Below are positions 19,869 through 28,100 of a stretch of DNA of 64,000 bases, in pieces. The stretch comes from Bordetella parapertussis. Its GTDB lineage: Bacteria; Pseudomonadota; Gammaproteobacteria; Burkholderiales; JACQAP01. The notes under the pieces were generated by a model that saw only the letters and a program-made list of their open reading frames with translations, was not told the DNA's origin and did not search any database. Position 1 is the stretch's first letter. Each line of letters opens with the position of its first letter. The DNA lies in NCBI GenBank assembly GCA_945900965.1, contig CAMDKM010000002.1:124001-188000 (forward strand). Reading direction: 5' to 3'. A program made the translations under genes and the position numbers.

Positions 19869-20495
19869 TCAACGCGGACTCAGTTTGATTTCTCTCAGAA
19901 TAGCGTGCAAACGCTTAAATGAACAAGATTTGTCAATGGCTCTTGTTCCGTTTCTGGTGCGGTACCTCAATCTTCCATTTGGCATTTCTTCAGGGTCATC
20001 GATCTCTAGCAACTCGAAGTCAATAGGGTCTTCGCTCGCTTGCCTGATATCCTCGATTCTATCGCCGTCGCTAAGTTTGCCTATGAGATCGTTGAAGTCT
20101 GACGGTGCTAATCTCCGAACCAAGCGTTTGAGTAATCCTGCATTGCCCTGCTTATTTTTTCCTGCGTCCTTCTTCTTTCGCCGCTCGCTTATCGCCGCTC
20201 GCAAAACGTCAGAGAGATCGGCGAGCTTTGCTGTTGCATCCACGCTCACAGAGCGCTCTGTCGCATCGTGTCGATCGGTCGCTGCAAGATATCCTTTCTT
20301 GCGCTGTGCTCTCTTGCCTTCGTAAAGGAGTGCATCGACGTCAGTGTCGGTCCAGTCCTTGACGGGCGCATTCTTAATGCGCCGCAATTCCTCCGGTGTA
20401 GTTTTCGGCAGATCGCCGGGCGGATAGTGTGCAGGGTTAACTTCGGCGCCCTTCACGGGCACTTGTGTGGCCTTGCGCCGTTTGCTCTTGGACAT
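19869..20495 (-). CDS. hypothetical protein, 208 residues
   Basis: I do not recognise this protein. It is highly charged: a Lys/Arg-rich N-terminus (MSKSKRRK), a central helix with ERRKKKDAGKNK, and a C-terminal part with an acidic patch (EDPIDFELLEIDDPEEMP). The wording LPKTTPEELRRIKNAPVKDWTDTDVDALL suggests a nucleic-acid or partner-binding accessory protein of the island. It lies upstream of alpA on the same strand, 167 bases away. Its coding pattern looks genuine. The function is unknown. Confidence 0.6.
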   Translation of the reverse strand: MSKSKRRKATQVPVKGAEVNPAHYPPGDLPKTTPEELRRIKNAPVKDWTDTDVDALLYEGKRAQRKKGYLAATDRHDATERSVSVDATAKLADLSDVLRAAISERRKKKDAGKNKQGNAGLLKRLVRRLAPSDFNDLIGKLSDGDRIEDIRQASEDPIDFELLEIDDPEEMPNGRLRYRTRNGTRAIDKSCSFKRLHAILREIKLSPR

Positions 20496-20584
20496 AGTGC
20501 GCTTCCCTTCGCACCCTGAAAGAAGGATCGCGCCAGCGCCGCAGGGAAACGGCGTTTTCGGTAGCTGGCCTAGGCGCGACTTGG

Positions 20585-20746
20585 CGAATCATACTCGCGC
20601 GGGTCCTCTTTTTGTCTCGCGGTATGTCGATACAGTCCCTTTTCACGAGGGGGGTAGAGAGGGAGGCGACTACTGCCACAGCCAGGGCCGGGTGGGACTT
20701 GTCCGCTCCTACCTCCTTTTGCTGGCATGGCTCACAGAAAAAGCAT
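20585..20746 (+). repeat. copy A of a duplicated ~165-base non-coding element
   Basis: It shares with 23303-23466, in the same order and near-identical spacing, the blocks GGGTCCTCTTTT (20601), ACAGTCCCTT, GGTAGAGAG, GACTAC and TACCTCCTTTT (20710), then TGGCA and an A-rich end. Reading frames shift between the copies, so a conserved protein is unlikely. Confidence 0.7.
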
Positions 20747-21090
20747 CTTTTTTCTGTCCACGCTGCGAATTCCGTTGCCGAATCATGATCGGCTACGTCG
20801 CCTGCGATAAACCCGCAACCGTTGCGCCGTCGCTGCACCGGTGGAATCCCACGGCAGTAGTCGTGGCCACACCTGACGCTTTGTCCGCCCGTCACGCCGC
20901 CTGCGAGCGCAACCCGCGCGCCGGGCTGCACCGGTGGTCACGCACGCAACGCCGCTTGGTTTGGCAGCCACTGTGGTGTCGGGTGCTTCGCCCGTCACGT
21001 CGTCCGGCCCGTTAAGGGCGCTCCCGTCGTGTCGTGCTGCGCGCCTGCCTCTTGCAGGCCGGGGTAAGCCGAAGTGCAAGCACCGGCTCA

Positions 21091-21168
21091 ACATAGCGTC
21101 GCGTTACGCAAAGTTGCTTTCGCAACCGCTCGCGCGCCCTGACGGGTTCGCGTAACTGAGCGTTATGT
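21091..21168. repeat. attC-like imperfect palindrome
   Basis: The ends ACATAGCG-TC-GCGTTACGC and GCGTAAC-TGA-GCGTTATGT are complementary with small offsets, and an inner GTTGC-tttc-GCAAC hairpin lies between them. The folded shape recalls an integron attC site, but the core bases do not match well and no IntI gene is in view. A structured origin or RNA is equally possible. Confidence 0.35.
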
Positions 21169-21430
21169 CTTGCGCCCCAGCCTGCGAGGTGGTTGCGCGT
21201 GAACGCGCGCCGTTGGCGTTAAAGTTCATGTGGGGTCGGCCAAGGCCCACCCCGCGCCCCGGGGTGTTGTGCGGTCGTGCTTTCAGCACCACCGCGCCAA
21301 GTGCTTTTGCCCCGCCCGCCCGCGGTCTGCTGTGCGCGGCGCGCGCCCAAGGTCGCGCGTTTCCCGTGCTCGCAGCCCTCTCCCATCCGCCCCACGGGGC
21401 TCCCCAAAAATTTCTTTGGTAGTACACGTT

Positions 21431-21706
21431 TCAGTGCTTCTGATGCTCTTGCTCCAACATCCCCAGCACACCGATCACCATCTCGCAACCATCTCCGATC
21501 CACTTCGCCTGTTCGTCGTTTATCGTCTCGCTCGAAAGCACGTCAAGCGCATCCGACAGTGGTAGCTCGCCAAATCTTGCGCGATAGTGGGCACACTGGA
21601 CTGCTAAAATCCTGGCGCACTCCTGCAAGTCTTTACGCTCTGCTCGGTCAAGGAATTCATCAGAAAGCTGTAATAAGGCGGCAAATCGCGCTATAACCTC
21701 AGACAC
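21431..21706 (-). CDS. hypothetical protein, 91 residues
   Basis: The product is an acidic, all-helical small protein (LLQLSDEFLDRAER, then LSDALDVLSSETIND, ending in LGMLEQEHQKH). The start is GTG at 21706, preceded by GGAGGA at a good distance. It stands alone between the gene-free segment and the divergent nuclease gene. I do not recognise it. The strong ribosome site supports translation. Confidence 0.6.
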   Translation of the reverse strand: MSEVIARFAALLQLSDEFLDRAERKDLQECARILAVQCAHYRARFGELPLSDALDVLSSETINDEQAKWIGDGCEMVIGVLGMLEQEHQKH

Positions 21707-21904
21707 AAATTAATCCTCCATTTTTTGGAATATCCTTGGCTCTATGAAACGAGCGCGGAAGGCGGCAAATGATCCATACGAAGATCCGACACTATCGGTC
21801 ATTATGTGCTGGACTACTCCCCTGGCCATCGTCGCATGCATCAGCGCAATAGCATTTATCGCATGGGTTCTGAGTTCCTAGCATTCTGCCGTGGTCGGAG
21901 CATT

Positions 21905-22450
21905 GTGAAAAAGAAATTACAAGCCAAGGCGTGTCTATTGCTGGTTTTTGCCTGGGCGACTAGCCCCGCGTTCGCCGACATTCTGTCCGGGCGGGTCGTG
22001 GCGGTTGCCGACGGTGACACCATCACCGTACTGGATTCCAGCAATCGGCAACACAAGGTGCGCCTTTCCGGTATTGATGCTCCAGAGAAGGCGCAACCAT
22101 TCGGCAATAAGTCAAAGCAACACCTTGCCCAACTCATTTACGACAAGGCAGTTATCGTCGAATGGACGAAGCGCGATCGCTACGGTCGCATTGTTGGCAA
22201 GGTTCTAGTCATCTCCCCGGAACTGTGTCCCTCCACGCGGCCAGACTGTCAATCGTTGATCGACACCGGACTTGCGCAAATTACGGGGGGTCTTGCGTGG
22301 CACTACAAGAAATATGAAGGGGAGCAGACGGTGGAAGATCGTCAGCTTTACTCAGATGCGGAGGCCAAGGCTAGAGCGCAGCGGACTGGATTGTGGGAGG
22401 ACAGTAACCCCGCGCCACCTTGGGAGTGGCGGCATCGAAGGCAAAACTAG
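21905..22450 (+). CDS. secreted thermonuclease-like (SNase) protein
   Basis: From the GTG at 21905, which begins a clear signal peptide ending at SPAFA, the product has 181 residues. It carries an SNase domain with VADGDTITVLD, VRLSGIDAPEKAQPFG, the catalytic-type KRDRYGRIVGKV and TGLAWHYKKYE. The conserved Asp, Arg and Glu positions of staphylococcal nuclease are recognisable. It should cleave DNA/RNA outside the inner membrane. In-frame ATGs at 21806 and 21863 would hide the signal peptide. Exported nucleases of this kind are common island cargo, often linked to DNA uptake or transfer. Confidence 0.85.
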   Translation: MKKKLQAKACLLLVFAWATSPAFADILSGRVVAVADGDTITVLDSSNRQHKVRLSGIDAPEKAQPFGNKSKQHLAQLIYDKAVIVEWTKRDRYGRIVGKVLVISPELCPSTRPDCQSLIDTGLAQITGGLAWHYKKYEGEQTVEDRQLYSDAEAKARAQRTGLWEDSNPAPPWEWRHRRQN

Positions 22451-22620
22451 ATTGGTTGGGGAAAAAGTGTTGTGAAAATTCCCAGCGTGTAAATCACTGG
22501 GCCGAGCAAAGCGCGCGTGGCGAATAGTGCGCCGGGTAAAAGCAGTACGAGATAAGCAGGGGGGAAGGAATTCGCGCAGCCCGCTTTGAATTGTTTGCTG
22601 GCCAAACTGCGCGAGATCTT

Positions 22621-22869
22621 CTATTTACGTTGCCGAGGTGGCCTATACACGTCGAGGTCCGGATTCTTAGTGCCCGTTTGTCCGGTGTAGGGATTGACAT
22701 TGCCTCGGGTTGAAAAATTGTCCATGTTGGAATTGTTGGGACTGGTGCGATAATGCCCTTCAACGTAGGTGCCGTCACTCTTGACGTGTGGTCTTACATA
22801 AACATCGCGGGCAAATGCTACTTGCCCAACAAGTAACGCCGCAAACAATGCTACGATAAATCTCTTCAT
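22621..22869 (-). CDS. small secreted protein, 82 residues
   Basis: A clean signal peptide (MKRFIVALFAALLVGQVAFA) precedes about 60 residues rich in Asn, Tyr, Pro and Thr: YVRPHVKSDGTYVEGHYRTS, then NPYTGQTGTKNPDLD. This wording recurs in small exported proteins encoded near phage-type or mobile genes. AAGGAGAAAG precedes the ATG. It faces the nuclease gene tail to tail, with 170 bases between. The function is unknown. Confidence 0.72.
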   Translation of the reverse strand: MKRFIVALFAALLVGQVAFARDVYVRPHVKSDGTYVEGHYRTSPNNSNMDNFSTRGNVNPYTGQTGTKNPDLDVYRPPRQRK

Positions 22870-23016
22870 GGCTTTCTCCTTTTAACCGGCATGGATGCCG
22901 TTACGATATAGCAGGGCGTCCACTTATAGAGCTAATGCGAGTAGCATTTTGAGTGGCTTCATGGAGATTCTCTCCAATATTGGTGCGAGCGAGCAATCAG
23001 CGTTGGTGACGCATGA

Positions 23017-23334
23017 TCACTTTACGATGAAGTCGTGAAACGAAATGTCGGCTTTTCCTGAGACGGCCGTCAGTCCATTGGTGAAGGGAATGTAGGGATA
23101 TCCCTTCGTGCCAAGTTCTTCGTGATGAGGGGCCGTTCGTTTCAGCGGCCCGAACCACGAGTGACGGAAGCCGTGCTGGCGTCCAGCGCGCCCGCCTGGC
23201 GTCTCTGTGCTCCTCATTGCAAACCTTTTCAGATTCGGCAGCCATTCCTCGTTCCACGCCGTGCTCTCGACGCTCCCCGGCCCCTGCGGCGATGGCGCGA
23301 TGTTGAATATTACTCGGACGGGTCCTCTTTTCAT
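23017..23334 (-). CDS. doubtful hypothetical protein
   Basis: An open frame of about 105 codons begins at ATG 23334 with GGAG 5 bases upstream, inside copy B of the duplicated element. The translation has no recognisable domain. Another frame of the same strand is open over much of the same bases, and in copy A this frame is closed by a TGA after KRGPARV. I therefore regard coding as uncertain; the 595-base space 22870-23464 may be largely non-coding. Confidence 0.25.
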   Translation of the reverse strand: MKRGPVRVIFNIAPSPQGPGSVESTAWNEEWLPNLKRFAMRSTETPGGRAGRQHGFRHSWFGPLKRTAPHHEELGTKGYPYIPFTNGLTAVSGKADISFHDFIVK

Positions 23335-23466
23335 TTCCACTCCGCCGACACAGTCCCTTATATACGGCGGTAGAGAGTAGGGTGACTACGCAACACGCGA
23401 TGGCCAGCCGGTACTTGCCGCCCTTACCTCCTTTTTTCTGGCAAGTTTCCAGGAAAAGGATTGCTT
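23303..23466 (+). repeat. copy B of the duplicated ~165-base non-coding element
   Basis: This copy (GGGTCCTCTTTT at 23320, TACCTCCTTTT at 23425) abuts the 3' end of the integrase gene. The distance between those two blocks is 105 bases here and 109 in copy A. On the minus strand both copies contain a strong AAAAGGAGGTA-type ribosome site without a normal start codon after it. Confidence 0.7.
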
Positions 23467-24694
23467 AATTTACCTTGCGCATCGGGACAACCTTCCCGCT
23501 CCTGGGCCGCTGTTCGCAGTGTTTGGCCCAGTCGGCCGCCAGTCGCCGGCGCTTCTCGAACAAATCCCCGCGCCGATAAGCCGCCTCGACCTTGTCGCCC
23601 ACTGTGTGCGCCAGGGCCATTTCCAGCACCTCGCTGGGGTACGCCGTTTGTTCCGCGCCCCAATCCCGGAACGCCGAGCGAAATCCGTGCGCGGTGATAG
23701 TCTTGCGGCCCATGCGCCTGAGCAGCGCCAGCATGGCCATGTTGGATAGCGGCTTGTCTGATTTGAGTCCGGGGAATACGTAGGCGTCTCCGAGTTTCAA
23801 TTGCTCGCGGACAATTTCCAGCGCCCGTGCGGCAAGAGGTACGCGGTGTTCCTTTGCTGCCTTCATGCGCGCGGCTGGAATAACCCACAGTGCTTTATCG
23901 AGGTCGAACTCGGAGGGCAGGGCGTTGATGACTTCGCCGGTTCTCGCCGCGCACAGGATTAGAAACTCCAATGCTCTGGCGGCAGTTCCGTCTTGGCCAC
24001 GCAGGTCTTTCATGAACGCGCCGATGTTGTCGTAGGCCAGCGCGGGATGATGTTTGACGCGCGACTCTTTCGGAATGCCGGCCAGCAGCTTGTCCAAGTG
24101 GCCGCGCCAGCGGGCGGGATTGTCCCCGGTTCGGTAGCCGCTCACCGTGGCCCAATCGAGCACGGACTGAATACGCCCGCGAAGCCTGCTTGCCGTTTCC
24201 GGCTTCGTTGTCCAGATCGGTTGCAGCACCTTGACGATCAGGCCAGTATCGATATTCTGAACCGGTAGGGCGCCGATCACGAGGTAGCAATACGTCTCCA
24301 GTGTGGCCTTCCACTGCCCGGCGTGCTTGGGGTTCTTCCATTTGCCGCCGTGCGCCGCGATATATCCTTCCGCGCAGGTCTGGAAGCTGACGATTCTTGC
24401 CTTGGAAAGCGCTTCTTGCGCGCGGTTCGCGCGGCGCACTTCGATTGGGTCTATGCCATCGACAAGCAGAAGCCGGCAGCTTGCCGCGCGCTTGCGGGCC
24501 TCGGCCAGGTCAATTGCGACCAAAGGGCCGATTCCCATTTCTCGCGGCTTCGCTTTGAGGGTGTAGCGGAATATCCAGGACTTCGAGCCGGAGGGGCTGA
24601 CTTGCAGATACAGCCCGCCGCCATCCGAAAAATAGCCCGGCTTTTTCTGGTTAATAACCGACTTGGCCGACAGTCGTTTGATCTCGCGAGCCAT
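23465..24694 (-). CDS. int: P4-type tyrosine integrase
   Basis: The 409-residue product (from ATG 24694; 24697 is also possible) has the N-terminal DUF4102-like arm domain (KPGYFSDGGGLYLQVSPSGSK), a SAM-like core-binding domain and the catalytic domain. Catalytic residues are visible: R in AARTGEV, H-x-x-R in HGFRSAF, H in MALAHTV and the nucleophile Y in VEAAYRRG. It lies just inside the right attachment site and is transcribed into the island, the normal position for a tRNA-targeting integrase. It should insert the element into tRNA-Ser and, with an excisionase such as AlpA, remove it. Confidence 0.96.
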   Translation of the reverse strand: MAREIKRLSAKSVINQKKPGYFSDGGGLYLQVSPSGSKSWIFRYTLKAKPREMGIGPLVAIDLAEARKRAASCRLLLVDGIDPIEVRRANRAQEALSKARIVSFQTCAEGYIAAHGGKWKNPKHAGQWKATLETYCYLVIGALPVQNIDTGLIVKVLQPIWTTKPETASRLRGRIQSVLDWATVSGYRTGDNPARWRGHLDKLLAGIPKESRVKHHPALAYDNIGAFMKDLRGQDGTAARALEFLILCAARTGEVINALPSEFDLDKALWVIPAARMKAAKEHRVPLAARALEIVREQLKLGDAYVFPGLKSDKPLSNMAMLALLRRMGRKTITAHGFRSAFRDWGAEQTAYPSEVLEMALAHTVGDKVEAAYRRGDLFEKRRRLAADWAKHCEQRPRSGKVVPMRKVN

Positions 24695-24708
24695 CATCTA
24701 CCCCCGTT

Positions 24709-24825
24709 CCTACCCACGTTATTAACTTGGATAGTGCTGGATTGAGTTGGACGTGTCAAGACAACAGAATCGATTTCTCCTATGAAATTATCTATGAAAA
24801 CGGACGAAGCTGGATTTTCTTGGAC
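24709..24825. promoter_or_regulatory. candidate integrase arm-type sites beside attR
   Basis: TGGATTGAGTTGGAC (24738-24752) and TGGATTTTCTTGGAC (24811-24825) are direct repeats differing only at the three central bases. CCTACCCAC at 24709-24717 is also found beside attL at 15625-15633. Short repeated sites between an integrase gene and its core site usually bind the integrase arm domain or an excisionase. Confidence 0.45.
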
Positions 24826-24839
24826 AATGGTTGGGCGGA

Positions 24840-24853
24840 CACCCTCTCCGCCA
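24840..24853 (+). repeat. right attachment site (attR)
   Basis: CACCCTCTCCGCCA is an exact copy of the end of tRNA-Ser at 15548-15561. It is followed at once by the displaced tRNA terminator. Confidence 0.88.
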
Positions 24854-24887
24854 ATAAAAAACGCCGCCTTGCGCGGCGTTTTTTATT
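24853..24887. terminator. intrinsic bidirectional terminator, originally of tRNA-Ser
   Basis: A perfect 15-base stem (GCGGCG core with A-rich and T-rich outer ends) closes on a CTTGC loop. It starts directly after the CCA copy in attR. It is therefore most simply read as the terminator of the tRNA before the island entered. Confidence 0.9.
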
Positions 24888-25105
24888 GGCGCGGAAGGCG
24901 GGTGCGGGAACCCACTGGTTCGACTAAGCGAGCGCTGCTCGCCTAGCCGCAAGCGCATCCGCCGAAGGATGGCCAGATCATCTTGAAGCGGGACCGCCAC
25001 AATCCAACTCGAAAAACATCAGGCTTGCGCGATGTTTTTATTGGCAGAGAGGGCATGGGTAAAAACGTACTGGTTCAAGAATGCGAGCTGCGCTCGCCGC
25101 GACGT
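24871..25105. repeat. two degenerate copies of an ~80-base segment between attR and mfd
   Basis: The stretch 24871-24955 and the stretch 25026-25105 align over TTTTTATTGGC, a GG-rich middle, ACTGGTTC and a GCGAGC-GCTCGC palindrome. The rest of the 435-base gap 24698-25132 shows no gene. The two may be relics of a tandem tRNA or terminator duplication. Confidence 0.45.
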
Positions 25106-25132
25106 AAATGCAGCCAATGACCACAGGTTGAG

Positions 25133-28100
25133 TTAGTGCAAAGATTTCAGAAGTTCGAGAATCCTCGCAACGCGGGACGGTGTATCAGCCGAAGTGATGT
25201 CGACGCGAATTTTGTCCGGTCCGGAAAAACGTGCGCCCTTGCGGGATTGGACCAATTTGATGATTTTTGCGGGATCGATGGGGGGATTGGGTACGAATTG
25301 CAACAGCACACTTTCTGGTCCGGCATCGACGCGGGCCACGCCTAATGGTTTAGCAGAGATACGCAGGCGGTGGGTTTCGAGCAGGCATTTGACTGGCTCG
25401 GGCGGCAGGCCGAAGCGGTCGATCAGCTCTTCGTGCATGGATTCGAGTTCGTCGGCGGAGTCGCAGTTGGCGAGGCGTTTGTAGAGCACCAGGCGTTCGT
25501 GGATGTCCGGGCAGTAATCGGACGGCAGCAGTGCCGGGGCGTGGAGATTGATTTCGGTGCCAGCATTGAAATTGCCGGACAGCTCCGGTTGTTTTCCGTC
25601 CTTTAGCGATTTGACGGCGGTGTTGAGCATGTCGGCGTAAAGGTTGAAGCCAATTTCCTGCATTTCTCCGCTCTGCGATTCGCCAAGCACTTCGCCGGCG
25701 CCGCGGATTTCGAGGTCGTGCATGGCGAGATAAAAACCCGATCCGAGTTCTTCCATGGACTGGATGGCTTCCAGGCGTTTTTTCGCCAGACTGGTGAGCG
25801 CGTCTTCGTCCGGCGTGAGCAGGTAGGCGTAGGCCTGATGGTGCGAGCGGCCGACACGTCCGCGTAATTGATGTAATTGCGCCAGGCCGAAGCGGTCGGC
25901 ACGATTAATTAGAATTGTGTTGGCAGTGGGCACATCGATGCCGGTTTCGATGATGGTGGTGCACAGCAGGATATTGAAGCGCGACTGGTAGAAGTCGCGC
26001 ATCACCAGTTCCAGTTCCCGCTCGGGCATCTGGCCGTGAGCGATGCGGATTCTTGCCTCCGGCAGCAATTTCAACAGCCGGGTTTCAATGTTCTGAATGG
26101 TGTCGATTTCGTTGTGCAGGAAATAAATCTGTCCACCGCGCTTGAGTTCGCGCAGGGCCGCCTCGCGGATCAGCCCATCGCTTAGTGGAGAAACAAAGGT
26201 CTTGATCGCCAGACGTCTTTGCGGTGCGGTGGCAATTACCGAGAAATCGCGCAGCCCCTCCAGGGACAGCGCCAGGGTGCGGGGAATCGGCGTGGCAGTC
26301 AGGGTAAGTACATCGACTTCCGCGCGCAGTGCCTTGAGTTGTTCTTTCTGGCGAACGCCGAAACGATGCTCTTCGTCGATGATGACCAGGCCGAGATTCT
26401 TGAAATTGATGCCGCGCGAGAGTAGTTTGTGAGTGCCAATCGCGATATCGATACGTCCATCTCCGAGACCTTTGATGGCGGCGGTGATTTCTTTGGCCGA
26501 ACGGAAGCGGGACAGTTCGGCGATTTTGACCGGCCAATCGGCAAAGCGGTCCGAAAAAGTCTGAAAGTGCTGCTCCGCGAGCAAGGTGGTGGGAACCAGC
26601 ACGACGACTTGTTTGCCGTCGGCCACCGCGACAAAAACTGCACGCAGTGCGACTTCGGTCTTGCCGAAGCCGACGTCGCCGCAAATCAGGCGGTCCATCG
26701 GTTTGCCAGTCTGCATGTCCTTCAAGACGGCCTCGATGGCGGCGGACTGGTCGGCCGTTTCCTCGAAAGGAAAGCCTTCGCGGAAGGCTTCGTAGTCATG
26801 CAATTTGATTTTGAAGCCATAACCTTTGCGCGCGGCGCGCTGGGCGTAGAGGTTCAATAGCTCCGCTGCTGTGTCGCGAACCTGTTCGGCGGCTTTTTTC
26901 CTGGCTTTTTCCCATTGACCGCTGCCCAGTTTGTGCAGCGGCGCGTTGTCGTCGGCCATGCCGCTGTAGCGGCTGATCACGGCAAGTTGCGACACCGGTA
27001 CATAAAGTTTGTCGCCGCCTCCGTATTCCAGGGTCAGGAATTCGGTCATGCCCTCGCCCAGATCCATATTGGCCAGCCCGAGGTAACGGCCGATACCGTG
27101 TTGCGCATGGACCACCGGGTCGCCCACCCTGACTTCGGACAGGTCGCGCAACATGCCTTCGGCGGAAGAGCGTTTTTCGCGCGACGAGCGAGTCCTGGCC
27201 TGGGCAGGATAGAGTTCGTTTTCAGTGATAATCGCGAAACCGGACTCGATGCCGATAAACCCGTTATGCAGAGGGGCCACGGTCAGCATGAGCCGCGCCT
27301 TGCCTTGGACGAATTCCTCCCAGTTTTTGGCGATATCGGGTTGCACGTCGTATTGCTTCAACAAACTAAGCAAGGTTTCGCGACGGCCAAGACTTTCCGC
27401 AGTCAGAAGCACGCGGCCTGCAAATTTCTGGCAGAACGTCGCCAGGCCATTGACCGGATTAGCGGCGCGACGCTCGACGGCCACTGCCGGGGCGTCGGAG
27501 GTAGGAGTCGCGGGAGCGTCCGTATCCCGAGTGTCGCCGAAGTCGATGCGTGAAAATTTCTTGAGCCCGCCAAAAAATTCGTCTTCACGCAGAAACAATT
27601 CGCCCGGCGGCAATAAGGGACGATCCGGGTCGCCGCGCAAGAGATTGAAGCGGGATTGAGTATCTCGCCAAAACTGCCCGACGGCGTCGCCGCCGCCATG
27701 TTGCAGGCACAGCAGCGTCGTTTCCGGAAGGTAGTCGAACAGAGTGGCCGTCTGCTCGAAAAACAACGGCAGGTAATATTCGATGCCGGCCGGCAGCAGG
27801 CCCTGGCTGACGTCCTTGTATATGCGGCTTTTGGAAGGATCGCCCTCGAAGGTTTCGCGGAATCGGCTGCGAAATGCGGTGCGGGCCGCATCGTCGGTCG
27901 GGAATTCCCGAGCAGGGAGAAGCCGCACGTCGTTCACTTTGTAAATACTGCGCTGGGTATCAACATCGAAGGTACGGATGGTGTCGATTTCCTCGTCGAG
28001 CAGGTCGATTCGATACGGCAGTGCGCTGCCCGTCGGAAACAGATCGATGACGCCACCCCGAAAACTGAACTCGCCCGGCGATACAACCTGGCTCACGTGG

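Larger units (their letters stand above)
20496..21430. other. 935-base gene-free, GC-rich structured segment of the island
   Basis: No open frame here has convincing protein character on either strand. The segment instead holds one copy of a duplicated non-coding element (20585-20746), a 13-base direct repeat GCTGCACCGGTGG at 20832 and 20925, and a 78-base imperfect palindrome (21091-21168). It also holds compact hairpins such as CACCCCG-cgcc-CCGGGGTG near 21250 and GTGCT-ttc-AGCAC near 21276. Non-coding DNA next to a primase operon is a candidate replication origin or structured RNA region. Confidence 0.5.
15548..24853. mobile_element. integrated genomic island (satellite-like) in tRNA-Ser(CGA)
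   Basis: The 14-base sequence CACCCTCTCCGCCA at the tRNA 3' end is repeated at 24840-24853, with a P4-type integrase gene ending the island next to the right copy. The roughly 9.3-kb interior has AlpA, a primase-helicase, a TubC-N-like protein, a terminase-small-subunit-like protein, a secreted nuclease and unknown genes, and no capsid or tail genes. The tRNA is restored by the left copy, and the hairpin that would terminate it is displaced to the right of the right copy. This is the classical arrangement of a tRNA-targeted integrative element. The gene set favours a satellite or plasmid-like replicon over a full prophage. Confidence 0.92.

Noticed and set aside
20437-21094. Open frames in the GC-rich island segment on both strands
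   Set aside because: They are Arg/Ala-rich, overlap each other, lack ribosome sites, and one crosses the duplicated non-coding element.
21091-21168. Integron attC site with gene cassettes
   Set aside because: The core bases fit poorly, no integron integrase is in the window and no second site is seen. I keep it only as an attC-like palindrome.
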